From Methylobacterium sp. (GTDB lineage Bacteria; Pseudomonadota; Alphaproteobacteria; Rhizobiales; Beijerinckiaceae), in the NCBI RefSeq assembly GCF_019750675.1, contig NZ_JAIEOF010000092.1:1-34171 (forward strand): a stretch of DNA of 34,171 nucleotides, given 5' to 3'. A program made the position numbers and the translations under genes. Positions 23,325 through 32,513 of the stretch are shown piece by piece (positions within the stretch are counted from its first letter, which is position 1; each line of letters opens with the position of its first letter). Below the pieces are notes generated by a model. The model worked only from the letters and a program-made list of their open reading frames with translations, ran no database searches and was not told the DNA's origin.

Positions 23325-25358
23325 ATGGAACTCCGCGCGTCCGCCGAACCCTCCGTCGCCCCCTTCGCCTGCAAGCCGCCGCCCAACGGAACGGCGGCGC
23401 CATTCCTGCCGATGAGCCGTGCCGAGATGGACAGGCTCGGGTGGGACGCCTGCGACATCGTGCTGGTGACGGGCGACGCCTACGTGGATCACCCGAGCTT
23501 CGGCATGGCCATCATCGGCCGGCTGCTCGAAGCGCAGGGGTTCCGGGTCGGCATCATCGCGCAGCCCGACTGGCAATCGGCCGAGCCGTTCAAGGCCCTG
23601 GGCAAGCCGACCCTGTTCTTCGGCGTCACCGGCGGCAACCTCGATTCGATGGTGAACCGCTACACGGCGGACCGGCGCCTGCGCAGCGACGACGCCTACA
23701 CGGCGGGCGGGGAAGGCGGCGCCCGCCCGGACCGCTGCACCATCGTCTACACGCAGCGCTGCCGCGAGGCCTACAAGGACGTGCCGATCATCCTCGGCGG
23801 CATCGAGGCTTCCTTACGCCGCATCGCGCACTACGATTACTGGTCCGACAAGGTGCGCCGCTCGATCCTGGCGGACGCGAAGGCCGACCTCCTCCTCTAC
23901 GGCAATGCCGAGCGCGCCGTGGTCGAGGTGGCGAACCGCTTGGCTGCCGGCGAGGCGCCGCGCGACCTCGACTCCGTCCGGGGCGTCGCCCTGTTCCGCC
24001 GGGTGCCCGAGCATTACACGGAACTCCCCGCCGACGATCTCGATTCCGCCGACGAGGCCGCGGCCCGCAAAGGCGGCGAGACCGTGATCCGGCTCCCCGC
24101 CTACGACGAGGTCAAGGACGACAAGGAGGCCTATGCCCGCGCGAGCCGTGTGCTGCACCGGGAGGCCAACCCCGGCAACGCCCGCCCCCTCGTCCAGCGC
24201 CACGGCGATCGCGACCTGTGGCTGAACCCGCCGCCGATCCCGCTCTCCAGCGCGGAGATGGACGCGGTCTACGACCTGCCCTACGCCCGCGCACCGCATC
24301 CCGCCTACGGCGACGCGAAGATTCCCGCCTGGGACATGATCAAGTTCTCGGTGACGATCATGCGCGGCTGCTTCGGCGGCTGCACATTCTGCTCCATCAC
24401 CGAGCACGAGGGCCGCGTCATCCAGAACCGCTCGGAGGAGTCGATCCTGCGCGAGATCGAGCTGATCCGCGACAAGACACCGGGCTTCACGGGCGTAATC
24501 TCCGACGTGGGTGGACCCACGGCCAACATGTACCGGATGGCCTGCAAGGACCCGAAGATCGAGGCGGCGTGCCGGCTGCCGTCCTGCGTCTTCCCGGACA
24601 TCTGCCCGAACCTGAACACCTCGCACGACGACCTGATCCGGCTCTACCGCAAGGTTCGCGAGGTCGAGGGCGTCAAGAAGGTGATGGTGGCGTCGGGCGT
24701 GCGCTACGATCTGGCGGTCCGGAGCCCCGAATACGTCGAGGAACTCGTGACCCACCATGTCGGCGGGCGCCTGAAGATCGCGCCCGAGCACACCGAGCGC
24801 GGCCCCCTCGACCTGATGATGAAACCGGGCATCGGCACCTACGACCGCTTCAAGGAGATGTTCGACGCCGCCGCCAAGAAGGCCGGCAAGAAATACTACC
24901 TGATCCCGTACTTCATCGCGGCGCATCCGGGCACGACCGACGAGGACATGATGAACCTCGCGCTCTGGCTCAAGAAGAACGACTACCGCGCCGACCAGGT
25001 CCAGACTTTCCTGCCGTCCCCCATGGCGACGGCCACGACCATGTACCACACCGAGATCAACCCGCTTCAGGGCGTGCGGCGCGGCGGCAGCGAACCCGTC
25101 GACGCGATCAAGGGGATGCGGCAGCGCCGGCTGCACAAGGCCTTCCTGCGCTACCACGACCCCGAGAACTGGCCCGTGTTGCGCGAGGCGCTGCGGGCGA
25201 TGGGCCGGGCGGATCTCATCGGGCCGAGGCCGGACCAGCTCGTGCCGTTCTCGCAGCCGCCGGGCACGGGGGCGGGCAAGGCGGGCGGCCAGCCGCGCCC
25301 CTCGCGCCATCCGGGTGCGCCGCGTTTCACCACCAAGGGCGTGCCGCTGAGGAAGTGA
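23325..25358 (+). CDS. YgiQ-family radical SAM protein
   Basis: 677 residues, normal for the YgiQ/UPF0313 family, whose biochemical function is not established to my knowledge. Domains: an N-terminal alpha/beta region starting [34 protein letters not shown], the family signature; the radical SAM domain with the 4Fe-4S motif Cys349-x3-Cys353-x2-Cys356 ([11 protein letters not shown]); [14 protein letters not shown]; and a C-terminal part ending in a Gly/Pro-rich basic tail that is often disordered. A cytoplasmic enzyme is expected. ATG 23325 is the family start. No neighbour suggests a substrate. Confidence 0.95.
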   Translation: MELRASAEPSVAPFACKPPPNGTAAPFLPMSRAEMDRLGWDACDIVLVTGDAYVDHPSFGMAIIGRLLEAQGFRVGIIAQPDWQSAEPFKALGKPTLFFGVTGGNLDSMVNRYTADRRLRSDDAYTAGGEGGARPDRCTIVYTQRCREAYKDVPIILGGIEASLRRIAHYDYWSDKVRRSILADAKADLLLYGNAERAVVEVANRLAAGEAPRDLDSVRGVALFRRVPEHYTELPADDLDSADEAAARKGGETVIRLPAYDEVKDDKEAYARASRVLHREANPGNARPLVQRHGDRDLWLNPPPIPLSSAEMDAVYDLPYARAPHPAYGDAKIPAWDMIKFSVTIMRGCFGGCTFCSITEHEGRVIQNRSEESILREIELIRDKTPGFTGVISDVGGPTANMYRMACKDPKIEAACRLPSCVFPDICPNLNTSHDDLIRLYRKVREVEGVKKVMVASGVRYDLAVRSPEYVEELVTHHVGGRLKIAPEHTERGPLDLMMKPGIGTYDRFKEMFDAAAKKAGKKYYLIPYFIAAHPGTTDEDMMNLALWLKKNDYRADQVQTFLPSPMATATTMYHTEINPLQGVRRGGSEPVDAIKGMRQRRLHKAFLRYHDPENWPVLREALRAMGRADLIGPRPDQLVPFSQPPGTGAGKAGGQPRPSRHPGAPRFTTKGVPLRK

Positions 25359-25508
25359 CCGTCGGGCACCCCGGCCACCGAGTGTTCCAGGGGCGCTTCC
25401 CGGGCGCGTTGGACGGGCCGCCCGGGCATGCTAGGGGCTCAACCTCAAGCCGGTGGTCGCGCCCGTTGCCCGGCCGCGCCCCTCCTCGTTCCTCGCCCGA
25501 GCCGTCCC

Positions 25509-25553
25509 ATGACGAACGCCCTCCCCTCCCCGGCCCACGGAGCGTCCGCGTGA
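25509..25553 (+). other. 14-codon upstream frame overlapping the rpiA start
   Basis: An ATG at 25509 opens [14 protein letters not shown] and stops at TGA (25551-25553), which overlaps the GTG start of rpiA in a GTGA arrangement. It could be a leader peptide coupling translation into rpiA, or a sign that the true rpiA start lies in this frame with a frameshift (real or sequencing). No Shine-Dalgarno is obvious before it. Confidence 0.25.
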
Positions 25554-26257
25554 GCGGCCCGGATCTCCGCCGCGCCGCCGCCGAGGTCGCGGTCGGGCTC
25601 GTTACGCCCGGCATGCGCCTCGGGATCGGCACCGGCTCCACCGCCAACGTCTTCGTCGAATTGCTGGGCGAGCGCGTGCGCGCCGGGCTCGACGTCGTCG
25701 GCGTGCCGACCTCGGAGGCGACCCGGGTCGCGGCCGAGGCCGCCGGCATCCGCCTCGCCACCCTGGAGGAGATGCCCGAGCTCGACCTCACCATCGACGG
25801 GGCCGACGAGATCGACGCCGCGATGCGCCTCGTGAAGGGCGGCGGCGGGGCGCTGCTGCGCGAGAAGATCGTGGCCTTCGCCAGCCGCCGCATGGTGGTG
25901 ATCGCGGACGGCGCCAAGCGCGTCGACACCCTGGGCGCCTTCCCGCTGCCGGTGGAGGTCAACGCCTTCGGCCTCGGCGCCACCCGGCGCGCCGTCGCCG
26001 CCGCTCTGCGGGCCAGCGGCTGCACGGGCGAGATCGTCCTGCGGGCCCGCGACGGCGCACCGTTCGTCACCGATGGCGGCCACCACATCCTTGATGCCCA
26101 TCTCGGCCGCATTCCCGATCCGGAGGCCCTCTCGGCCGCCCTCTGGGCCGTGCCGGGCGTGGTCGAGCACGGCCTGTTCCTCGGCCTTGCCACCGGCGCC
26201 ATCCTGGCCGAAGCGCGGGACGGGCAGGCCGTGGTGAGCCGGCTCGGAACCGTCTGA
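25550..26257 (+). CDS. rpiA: Ribose-5-phosphate isomerase A
   Basis: Interconverts ribose 5-phosphate and ribulose 5-phosphate (non-oxidative pentose phosphate pathway). 235 residues. Seen: the phosphate-binding GIGTGSTA (25-32), the IDGADEID loop (82-89) and the catalytic [11 protein letters not shown] (96-106, Glu105 as general base), then [10 protein letters not shown] and the C-terminal [12 protein letters not shown]. The frame has no ATG near the family start, and GTG (25550; [13 protein letters not shown]) is used. It follows ygiQ by 191 bases and precedes the DUF2059 gene by 60 bases, a pairing familiar from alphaproteobacteria. Confidence 0.95.
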   Translation: MSGPDLRRAAAEVAVGLVTPGMRLGIGTGSTANVFVELLGERVRAGLDVVGVPTSEATRVAAEAAGIRLATLEEMPELDLTIDGADEIDAAMRLVKGGGGALLREKIVAFASRRMVVIADGAKRVDTLGAFPLPVEVNAFGLGATRRAVAAALRASGCTGEIVLRARDGAPFVTDGGHHILDAHLGRIPDPEALSAALWAVPGVVEHGLFLGLATGAILAEARDGQAVVSRLGTV

Positions 26258-26317
26258 GGGCGTCCTCCGCCCGCCTCGCCTCATCCCCTTGCCCTGATCC
26301 TTTCCGGAGCGTCCGCC

Positions 26318-26914
26318 ATGTCCCGCCGCCTCGCCGCCCTGGCCGCCTCCTTGGCCGCCCTCGTCCTGACGGGCGCCGTCCCGGCCCTCGCTGAGACACC
26401 GGCGCAGAAACCGCCGGCGGCCAAGCCCGGCGCCAAGCCGGCCGCCCCGGCCCCGGCCCCGGCCCCGAGCACGCCCGCCGCGCAGACCCCGGCCTTCACG
26501 CCGAATCACCTCGCCCTCGCCCGCGAGGTGATGCTGAGCTCCGGCATCGCCCGCTCGTTCGACTCGATCATCCCCGCCTTCAGCGAGCAGATCCGCCAGA
26601 ACGCGGTGACGCGGCCGGAGCTGACCAACGACCTCAACGCCGTGCTGACCTCCCTCGCGCCCGAGATGGAGATGCAGAAGCAGTCGATGATCGACACCGC
26701 CGCGCGCATCTACGCCAGCCGCCTGAGCGAGGCCGAACTGGGGGAAGTCGCGGCGTTCTTCCGCTCGCCCGCCGGCAAGCGCTACGTCGAGACCCAGCCG
26801 CAGGTGCTCGACGACATGGTCGGGGCCATGCAGACCTGGACCCAGGAGGTCTCGGAATACATCATGGTTCGCGTGCGCGCCGAGATGACGAAGAAGGGCC
26901 ACCAGCTCCAGTAA
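26318..26914 (+). CDS. Exported DUF2059-domain protein
   Basis: 198 residues. A Sec signal (MSRRLAALAASLAALVLTG, cleavage near PALA|E at 25) is followed by a Pro/Ala/Lys linker (about 27-58) and then a helical DUF2059 domain (about 60-190) including AREVMLSSGIARSFDSIIP, YASRLSEAELGEVAAFFRSPAGKRYVE. The last motif is diagnostic of the family. It is likely periplasmic. The function is unknown. It sits downstream of rpiA in the same orientation and converges on pleD, with 23 bases between the two stops. Confidence 0.92.
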   Translation: MSRRLAALAASLAALVLTGAVPALAETPAQKPPAAKPGAKPAAPAPAPAPSTPAAQTPAFTPNHLALAREVMLSSGIARSFDSIIPAFSEQIRQNAVTRPELTNDLNAVLTSLAPEMEMQKQSMIDTAARIYASRLSEAELGEVAAFFRSPAGKRYVETQPQVLDDMVGAMQTWTQEVSEYIMVRVRAEMTKKGHQLQ

Positions 26915-26937
26915 AGGGTCCGCCGGGGGCCGCCGGC

Positions 26938-28311
26938 TCAGGCCGCGGCGGCCTCGACGCGGTTGCGGCCGGCGCTTTTCGCCCGGTAGAGCGCCACATC
27001 GGCGCGCTTGAGCATGTCGGCGGGGTCGGCATCGCCCGGGCGGCGCCAGGATACCCCGATGGAGACGGTGACGGAGACGGTGCGGGTGTCGCGCTGGATC
27101 GCGAAGGGCACGAGCTCGATGCGCTCGCGGATGCGCTCGGCGATGCCGTAGGCGCCCTCGGCCTCGGCGTCGGGCAGGATGATGACGATCTCCTCGCCGC
27201 CGTAGCGGGCCACGATGTCGATGCCGCGGGTATGCGTGCGGACGCGGTCGGCGAAGGCCTTGAGCACCTCGTCGCCGGCCTCGTGACCGAAGGTGTCGTT
27301 GATCGTCTTGAACCGGTCGATGTCGAGCATCAGGGCCGCCACGGGGCGGTTGCGCAGGGTCGCCTCCCGGAACAGCGCCCCGAGATGGCTGTCGAGATAG
27401 CGCCGGTTGTGCAGGCCCGTGAGGCCGTCGGTGATGGCGAGTTCCATCGAGGCCTGCACGGCGCCCCGCAGGGTGTCGGAGAAGCGGCGGCGGCGCACCT
27501 GCGTGCGCACCCGGGCCACGAGCTCGTTCCGGTCCACGGGCCGCATCAGGTAGTCGTGCACGCCGAATTCGAGGCCCCGGGTCACCCGCGCCCGATCGTG
27601 AGCCTCGGCGATCATCATCACGGGCATGGTCCGGGTGCGATCGAGGGAGCGCAGCTGGCTGCACAGGCGCAGGCCGTCGAAGCCCTGGAGGTCGAGGCTG
27701 ACCAGGGCGAGGTCGAAGGCCCCTTCCGTGGCGAGCACCAGGGCCTTGTGGGGGTCGGCCTCCACGGTCAGCGTATGGTGCTGGCCGAGCGCGGCCGCGA
27801 GGCGGTCGGCGGAGCCGGGGCGGTCCTCCACGAGGAGGATCGAGGCGTCGAGGCCGGTCTCGGCGGCGGCGAGTGCCAGGGGGTCGCCCATGCCGAAATC
27901 CCGCGAGGCCATGGCGCGGGAGCGCAACTCGTCCGTCACGGCCTTCAGGCGCACGAGGCTGCGCACGCGGGTGAACAGGGCGGTGTCGTCGATGGGCTTG
28001 GTGAGGAAGTCGTCGGCGCCCGCATCGAGGCCCCGCAGGCGGTCCGAGGGCTGGTCGAGGGCGGTGACCATGACCACCGGCAGGTGGGCGGTGTTGGGGT
28101 TGCTCTTGAGGCGCCGGCAGACCTCGAAGCCGTCCATGCCCGGCATCATCACGTCGAGGAGCACGAGGTCGCACAGGCCCTTCTCGCAGATCGCCAGGGC
28201 GTCGGGCCCGTTCATCGCCGCGAGCACGTCGAAGTATTCCAGCGAGAGCTTGGTCTCCAGGAGCTTCACGTTCGGGAAGAGATCATCGACGATCAGGATT
28301 CGGGCCGACAT
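26938..28311 (-). CDS. pleD: PleD-type response regulator diguanylate cyclase
   Basis: A c-di-GMP synthase controlled by phosphorylation, which in Caulobacter drives polar and motile-to-sessile development. 457 residues: receiver domain 1 (about 4-120) with acid pair Asp9/Asp10 and phospho-acceptor Asp53; a second receiver (about 155-270) whose acceptor loop is shorter (SLDLQGFDG) and is probably an adaptor; and a GGDEF domain (about 290-455) with the active-site GGEEI and the allosteric inhibitory RxxD (RGID) five residues upstream. The start MSARILIVDD (28311) has GAGG 5 bases upstream. It follows divK by 64 bases and is probably co-transcribed. Confidence 0.95.
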   Translation of the reverse strand: MSARILIVDDLFPNVKLLETKLSLEYFDVLAAMNGPDALAICEKGLCDLVLLDVMMPGMDGFEVCRRLKSNPNTAHLPVVMVTALDQPSDRLRGLDAGADDFLTKPIDDTALFTRVRSLVRLKAVTDELRSRAMASRDFGMGDPLALAAAETGLDASILLVEDRPGSADRLAAALGQHHTLTVEADPHKALVLATEGAFDLALVSLDLQGFDGLRLCSQLRSLDRTRTMPVMMIAEAHDRARVTRGLEFGVHDYLMRPVDRNELVARVRTQVRRRRFSDTLRGAVQASMELAITDGLTGLHNRRYLDSHLGALFREATLRNRPVAALMLDIDRFKTINDTFGHEAGDEVLKAFADRVRTHTRGIDIVARYGGEEIVIILPDAEAEGAYGIAERIRERIELVPFAIQRDTRTVSVTVSIGVSWRRPGDADPADMLKRADVALYRAKSAGRNRVEAAAA

Positions 28312-28375
28312 CGGTCCTCGCGCGGGCATCGTGGTCTGGGTCGTCGGGGGACGGCGTGTGCGAGGGCCGCTTGTG

Positions 28376-28756
28376 TCAGGCGGGGCGGCTGTCGCCGAGG
28401 TACAGACGCACGGTCGCGAGGAACTTCGCGACCGAGATCGGTTTCGACAGGTAGGCCTCGCACCCGCCCTCGCGGATGCGTTCCTCGTCGCCCTTCATGG
28501 CGAAGGCCGTGATGGCGATGACCGGGATGCTCTTGAGGTCGTCGTCCTCCTTGAGCCACTTCGTGACCTCCAGTCCGGAGACCTCGGGCAGCTGGATGTC
28601 CATGAGGATGAGGTCGGGGCGGTGGGCGCGGGCGAGCTCGATCGCCTCGATGCCGTTGGCCGTCTTCAACGTGGCATAGCCATGCCCCTCCAACAGGTCG
28701 TTGAAGAGCTTCATATTGAGTTCGTTGTCCTCAACGATGAGCACGGTCTTCTTCAT
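28376..28756 (-). CDS. divK: Single-domain response regulator DivK
   Basis: 126 residues consisting of one receiver domain with no output domain: acid pair Glu9/Asp10, phospho-acceptor Asp53 ([13 protein letters not shown]), a conserved Thr in [14 protein letters not shown] and Lys in LSKPI. In Caulobacter, DivK signals through the DivJ/PleC kinases and controls CtrA, and divK-pleD form an operon, as they do here. The start [14 protein letters not shown] (28756) matches the family. An in-frame upstream ATG (28855) would add an unrelated tail. It diverges from the DUF3572 gene. Confidence 0.96.
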   Translation of the reverse strand: MKKTVLIVEDNELNMKLFNDLLEGHGYATLKTANGIEAIELARAHRPDLILMDIQLPEVSGLEVTKWLKEDDDLKSIPVIAITAFAMKGDEERIREGGCEAYLSKPISVAKFLATVRLYLGDSRPA

Positions 28757-28831
28757 GGCCCGTTGTTCCCGGTGCGTGGACGGCCCATTGTCGTTCGACG
28801 CATGCCCCGCCCTAGGAGATTTAGCGGATAC

Positions 28832-29134
28832 ATGTTGATGAAACGCAAACCCCATGGGGGAGAGGACGGGCCGGAGGGCCTCGCCCTGGCGGCCCTCGCC
28901 TGGATGGCCACCGACGACGAGCGCCTGTTTCCTTTCCTAGAGGCCACCGGCGTGACTCCCGACACCCTGCGGGCGAGCGCGCAGGACCCCGGGTTCCTGG
29001 CGGGCATCCTCGATCATATCATGGCCGACGAAGCGACGCTGCTGGCCTGCGCCGAGGCCCTGGACGTCAAGCCCGAGCGGATCGCGGCGGCCTGGCGCAA
29101 GCTCGGCCCGCCGGACTTCGACGACGGGATGTGA
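28832..29134 (+). CDS. DUF3572 family protein
   Basis: 100 residues, cytoplasmic and acidic. Seen: [30 protein letters not shown] and [23 protein letters not shown], with a C-terminal [12 protein letters not shown]. This architecture matches the alphaproteobacterial DUF3572 family often encoded beside divK. The function is unknown. ATG 28832 is preceded by AGGAG about 13 bases upstream; ATG 28838 is the alternative. Its promoter shares the 75-base gap with divK. Confidence 0.9.
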   Translation: MLMKRKPHGGEDGPEGLALAALAWMATDDERLFPFLEATGVTPDTLRASAQDPGFLAGILDHIMADEATLLACAEALDVKPERIAAAWRKLGPPDFDDGM

Positions 29135-29138
29135 CGGC

Positions 29139-29159
29139 TCCGGCCGCACTTCGGCCGGA
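29139..29159 (+). terminator. Hairpin after the DUF3572 gene
   Basis: TCCGGCCG (29139-29146) and CGGCCGGA (29152-29159) form a perfect 8-bp stem with a 5-base loop, starting 4 bases after the stop. No T-run follows, so it is at best a non-canonical terminator. Confidence 0.45.
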
Positions 29160-29266
29160 CGATATCCCCGCGCGAATGGCGGGTCGAGGGTCGCCGCCTC
29201 CGCTGCGGCGCGGTATGGCTCGGCGGCTCACCTCGTCGCGCACCGGTATCCGGAGATCCCCCGATC

Positions 29267-29689
29267 ATGAACCTCGCCGCCCTCTCGGCCACCTCCCTCT
29301 CGGCCACCTGGGCCCCGCGCCTCCTCAGCGTCCTGCGCATCATGAGCGGCCTGCTGTTCCTGGAGCACGGCACGCAGAAGCTGTTCGGCTTTCCCGCCCG
29401 CATGGGCGGCGGAGCGGCGCCCGAGCTCCTGTCGCTGCCCGGCATCGCCGGCTGCCTCGAGCTCGTGGGCGGGGCGCTGATCGTCCTCGGCCTCTTCACC
29501 CGGCCGGTGGCCTTCCTGCTCTCGGGCCAGATGGCGGTGGCGTATTTCCTGGCCCACGCCCCGAAGAGCCCGTTCCCGGCGCTGAACGGGGGCGATGCCG
29601 CGATCCTGTTCTGCTTCGTCTTCCTGTACTTCGCCGCCGCCGGCGCCGGCCCCTGGAGCCTCGACGCGCAGCGCCGCGGCCGGATCTGA
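29267..29689 (+). CDS. DoxX-family membrane protein
   Basis: 140 residues with four hydrophobic segments in the DoxX/MauE-like layout. Seen: LRIMSGLLFLEHGTQKLFGFP (about 24-44), a family hallmark, and GIAGCLELVGGALIVLGLFTRPVAFLLSGQMAVAYF. Some members belong to thiosulfate:quinone oxidoreductase complexes, but most have unassigned roles, and no partner is here. It converges on the methyltransferase gene, whose stop lies 5 bases away. Confidence 0.93.
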   Translation: MNLAALSATSLSATWAPRLLSVLRIMSGLLFLEHGTQKLFGFPARMGGGAAPELLSLPGIAGCLELVGGALIVLGLFTRPVAFLLSGQMAVAYFLAHAPKSPFPALNGGDAAILFCFVFLYFAAAGAGPWSLDAQRRGRI

Positions 29690-29693
29690 GGGA

Positions 29694-30368
29694 TCAGGCG
29701 CTGAAGCGCCAGACGCTGCTGCGCTTGATCTCCGCATCCTCCAGGGAGCGGCTCACCGGCACCGCGTAGGTGGCGAGTTCGGTGAGCCGGTCGCGGGGCA
29801 GGTAGGAGCGGCCGGGATCGCCCAGCAGCACCGTGGCGCCCCGCGCGTGCAGGCCGGAGAGCCAGCCCGTGACGCGGCCCGCGAGGTCCTGCTCGTAGAA
29901 GATGTCGGCGGCCAGCACCACGGCCGAGCCCGGATCGGAGCCGATGAGGTCGCGCGACACCGCCTCGATCCGCTCCGCGACGCCGTTGGCCGCCGCGTTG
30001 AGGCCGATGGCCGGGATCGCGAAGGGGTCGAGGTCGCTGGCCGTGACGTGGAGCGCGCCGGCCCGCGCCGCCGCGATGGCGACGAGGCCCGAGCCCGAGG
30101 CGAAATCGAGCACCCGGCGCCCCGCGACGAGACCGGGATTGTCGAGGACGTAGCGGGCCAGCGCCTGCCCGCCGGCCCAAGCGAAGGCCCAGAACGGCGG
30201 CGGCAGGCCGATCGCCGACAATTCGTCCTCGGTCTTCTGCCAGAGCTCGGTGGCCTCGTCGGCCACGTGCAGGACGATCTCGGGCGCGTGCGGCACCGGG
30301 CGCAGCCGGGTGTTGGCCCGGATGAAGGCGAGGGGATCGGCCGAAGCGATCCTGGTTTTCGCGCTCAT
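29694..30368 (-). CDS. METTL20/ETFBKMT-like protein lysine methyltransferase
   Basis: 224 residues, class I SAM methyltransferase. The preceding PPPFWAFAWAGGQALARYVLDNP (about 56-77) and motif I VLDFASGSG (86-94), NAAANGV, and the post-II motif DIFYEQ (155-160) match the METTL20 (ETF-beta lysine methyltransferase) subgroup rather than generic PrmA. The Agrobacterium homologue is known to methylate ETF-beta and ribosomal L7/L12, so these are the likely substrates; the assignment here is by similarity. Its ATG overlaps the stop of the upstream gene by 4 bases (ATGA), implying coupled translation. Confidence 0.88.
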   Translation of the reverse strand: MSAKTRIASADPLAFIRANTRLRPVPHAPEIVLHVADEATELWQKTEDELSAIGLPPPFWAFAWAGGQALARYVLDNPGLVAGRRVLDFASGSGLVAIAAARAGALHVTASDLDPFAIPAIGLNAAANGVAERIEAVSRDLIGSDPGSAVVLAADIFYEQDLAGRVTGWLSGLHARGATVLLGDPGRSYLPRDRLTELATYAVPVSRSLEDAEIKRSSVWRFSA

Positions 30369-30967
30369 GCCCGGGCGAACTCGCCGTAGAGCGTCGCGGC
30401 GGCGGCTCCGAGCCCGTCCGCGCCCACCAGGGCCAGCGCCGTATCGGCCGGGTCGAGCCCCAGGGCGGCGGCATCCGCCGTGGTCTCGCAGAGGTACCGG
30501 GTGGTCCGGGTGGCGAGCGCCCCCCGCAGCGCCTGACGTAAGGTGAAGCGCGTCAGGCGCCCGGCGGCATCGGTGCGGGCGCCCAGCGCCGCGAGGTCGT
30601 CGGGCTGGTAGATCCGCGCGCCGATCCCCGACATCGCCGCCGCCGTGCCGCCGACCACGATCGCCCGCAGGCCGATGGCGTGGAGGAGGTCGGCCTCCAG
30701 GGCCTTGAGGATGCCGGCGAGCTGCCCCGCCTCGTAGCCCGCCGCCATCGGGTTGATCCGCGAGGTCCCGAGCGCGAAGGGCACGACCCGGGCGCCCGCC
30801 GCCTCGATCGCCCCGCGATGCGCATCCACCCGCGTCACCACCGTCGCGGCGAGCCCGGCGGACCGGGCCGCCGCCACCAGGGGGAGGAAGCGGGCCGCGA
30901 AGCCCGTATCGTCGGGGGCGAGGAGGACGAGGCGGCGGGGCGCGCCGCCGGGAGCGGGGTTATCCAT
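30365..30967 (-). CDS. Glycosyltransferase-4-like N-terminal domain protein, truncated form
   Basis: 200 residues covering only the N-terminal Rossmann-like half of a GT4-type glycosyltransferase: LVLLAPDDTGFAARFLPLVAAARSAG, then VPFALGTSRINPMAAGYEAGQLAGILKALEADLLHAIGLRAIVVGGTAA, which follows the usual sequence of donor/acceptor-lobe motifs. The expected C-terminal nucleotide-sugar lobe (E-x7-E) is absent. The remaining tail (RYLCETTADAAALGLDPADT) ends with the gene. It may be non-catalytic or work with another protein. Start ATG 30967. It overlaps the methyltransferase by ATGA, so the two are one transcription unit. Confidence 0.75.
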   Translation of the reverse strand: MDNPAPGGAPRRLVLLAPDDTGFAARFLPLVAAARSAGLAATVVTRVDAHRGAIEAAGARVVPFALGTSRINPMAAGYEAGQLAGILKALEADLLHAIGLRAIVVGGTAAAMSGIGARIYQPDDLAALGARTDAAGRLTRFTLRQALRGALATRTTRYLCETTADAAALGLDPADTALALVGADGLGAAAATLYGEFARA

Positions 30968-31055
30968 CGGACCGGATGTAGCACGCCCCGCCCGGAACAG
31001 CGCATGGCGCGGCTCCGTTGACGGCCAACGAGTCATCACAGGGACGGGAGCCAGC

Positions 31056-32267
31056 ATGGCCACGGCGCGCGACGAAGAGGGCACGGTCGCCGACCCCCGC
31101 GACGCCGCCGAGGAGGCGGGCCTGCGCTACGTGGACGACGCGATGCCGGGGCTGACGCGCCGGAAGAGCGGGACGGGCTTCGCCTATCGCGACGTCCGGG
31201 GCCAGCCGGTGCGGGACGCAAAGACCCTCGCGCGGATCCGCTCCCTCGCGATCCCGCCGGCCTATACCGACGTGTGGATCTGCCCTCGGGCCAACGGCCA
31301 CATCCAGGCGACGGGACGCGACGCGAAGGGGCGCAAGCAGTACCGCTACCACCCGGATTTCCGCGCCGCCCGCGACCTTACCAAGTTCGAGCACGTCATG
31401 GCCTTCGCCGACGCACTCCCGGCCATCCGCGCCCGGGTGGATGCCGACATGGGCAAGCGCGACCTCCCCCGCGAAAAGGTGCTGGCGACCGTGGTCCACC
31501 TCCTGGAGACCACGCTGATCCGCGTCGGCAACGACGATTACGCCCGTACCAACAAGAGCTTCGGCCTCACCACGCTGCGCGACCGGCATGCCCGGATCGA
31601 GGGCTCGGAGCTCACCTTCCGGTTCAAGGGCAAGAGCGGCAAGACTTGGAACCTCGGCCTGAAGGACCGGCGCGTCGCCCGCATCGTCAAGGCGTGCCAG
31701 GACCTGCCGGGCCAGGAGCTGTTCCAGTACCGCGATGCCGACGGCACCGTGCGCGACGTGACCTCGGCGGACGTGAACGCGTACCTGCGCGAGATCACCG
31801 GGCAGGACATCACCGCCAAGGATTTCCGGACCTGGGCGGGCACGGTGCTGGCGGCCCTGGCGCTGCAGGAATTCGAGGCCTTCGACAGCGAGGCCAAGGC
31901 CAAGAAGAACCTGCGCGCGGCCATCGAGGGCGTCGCCGCGCGGCTCGGCAACACGCCGACCATCTGCCGCAAGTGCTACATCCACCCCCAGGTGCTCGAC
32001 TGCTACCTCGAGGGCGCCCTCCTCCTGCAGATCAAGGACGCGGTGGAGGACGAATTGCGCGCGGACCTCGGCGGGCTGAAGCCCGAGGAGGCCGCCGTGC
32101 TCGGCCTGCTCCAGGCCCGCCTGTCCGGGGTGAAGGACGGCAAGGGCCGCGACCTTTCGGACCAGGGGACGGCCAAGAAGGCCGGGACGGCGGCGCGCAA
32201 GCGGGTCGCGAAGGCGGCCAAGGCACGTGCGGCGGCACCGGAGTCCGGCCAGGGCCAGGCCGCCTGA
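31056..32267 (+). CDS. DNA topoisomerase IB
   Basis: Relaxes supercoils through a 3'-phosphotyrosine intermediate; it is a poxvirus/eukaryote-like enzyme found in some bacteria. 403 residues. N-terminal domain about 20-110 (TRRKSGTGFAYRD, IPPAYTDVWICPRANGHIQATGRDAKGRKQYRYHPDF, of which RKQYRYHP is diagnostic). Catalytic domain: RTNKSFGLTTLRDRH (Arg175), FRFKGKSGK (Lys191/193), KDFRTWAGT (Arg258) and the nucleophile Tyr308 in CRKCYIHP. A Lys/Ala-rich C-terminal tail follows. GGGAG 5 bases before ATG 31056 supports the start. The gene diverges from the half-glycosyltransferase gene. Confidence 0.96.
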   Translation: MATARDEEGTVADPRDAAEEAGLRYVDDAMPGLTRRKSGTGFAYRDVRGQPVRDAKTLARIRSLAIPPAYTDVWICPRANGHIQATGRDAKGRKQYRYHPDFRAARDLTKFEHVMAFADALPAIRARVDADMGKRDLPREKVLATVVHLLETTLIRVGNDDYARTNKSFGLTTLRDRHARIEGSELTFRFKGKSGKTWNLGLKDRRVARIVKACQDLPGQELFQYRDADGTVRDVTSADVNAYLREITGQDITAKDFRTWAGTVLAALALQEFEAFDSEAKAKKNLRAAIEGVAARLGNTPTICRKCYIHPQVLDCYLEGALLLQIKDAVEDELRADLGGLKPEEAAVLGLLQARLSGVKDGKGRDLSDQGTAKKAGTAARKRVAKAAKARAAAPESGQGQAA

Positions 32268-32306
32268 TTCGAAATTGCGAGAAAGCTTGGCTCCGGCGCG
32301 CCCATT

Positions 32307-32336
32307 CCCCCTCTGCAGAGCAGGCGGGAGAGGGGG
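32307..32336. repeat. Inverted repeat in the topoisomerase-SDR gap
   Basis: CCCCCTCT (32307-32314) and AGAGGGGG (32329-32336) are a perfect 8-bp inverted repeat around a 14-base loop. A second C-rich/G-rich pair (about 32358-32384, CTCCCCCTC...GGAGGGAG) follows. The block resembles the dispersed intergenic palindromes common in Methylobacterium-type genomes and occupies most of the 246-base gap. I see no gene in the gap. Confidence 0.5.
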
Positions 32337-32513
32337 CGACCTCTCCGGACAAGGCACTCCCCCTCTTCCGCAGGAGGGAGAAGGAGACGCGTGGAGGGCA
32401 TCAACCATGACGAACCCGCCTCCCCCGTGTCGTTTGGGCACGCGGGCCGTCAGGCAACAGCCGTCCTCCTGGGCCGTTGGCGCAGGCTGTCGCCGAACGG
32501 GAAACTGGGAATC

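Noticed and set aside
32391-32513. GTG-initiated extension of the SDR gene
   Set aside because: It would add a 41-residue leader unlike any SDR; the cofactor motif begins normally right after ATG 32514.
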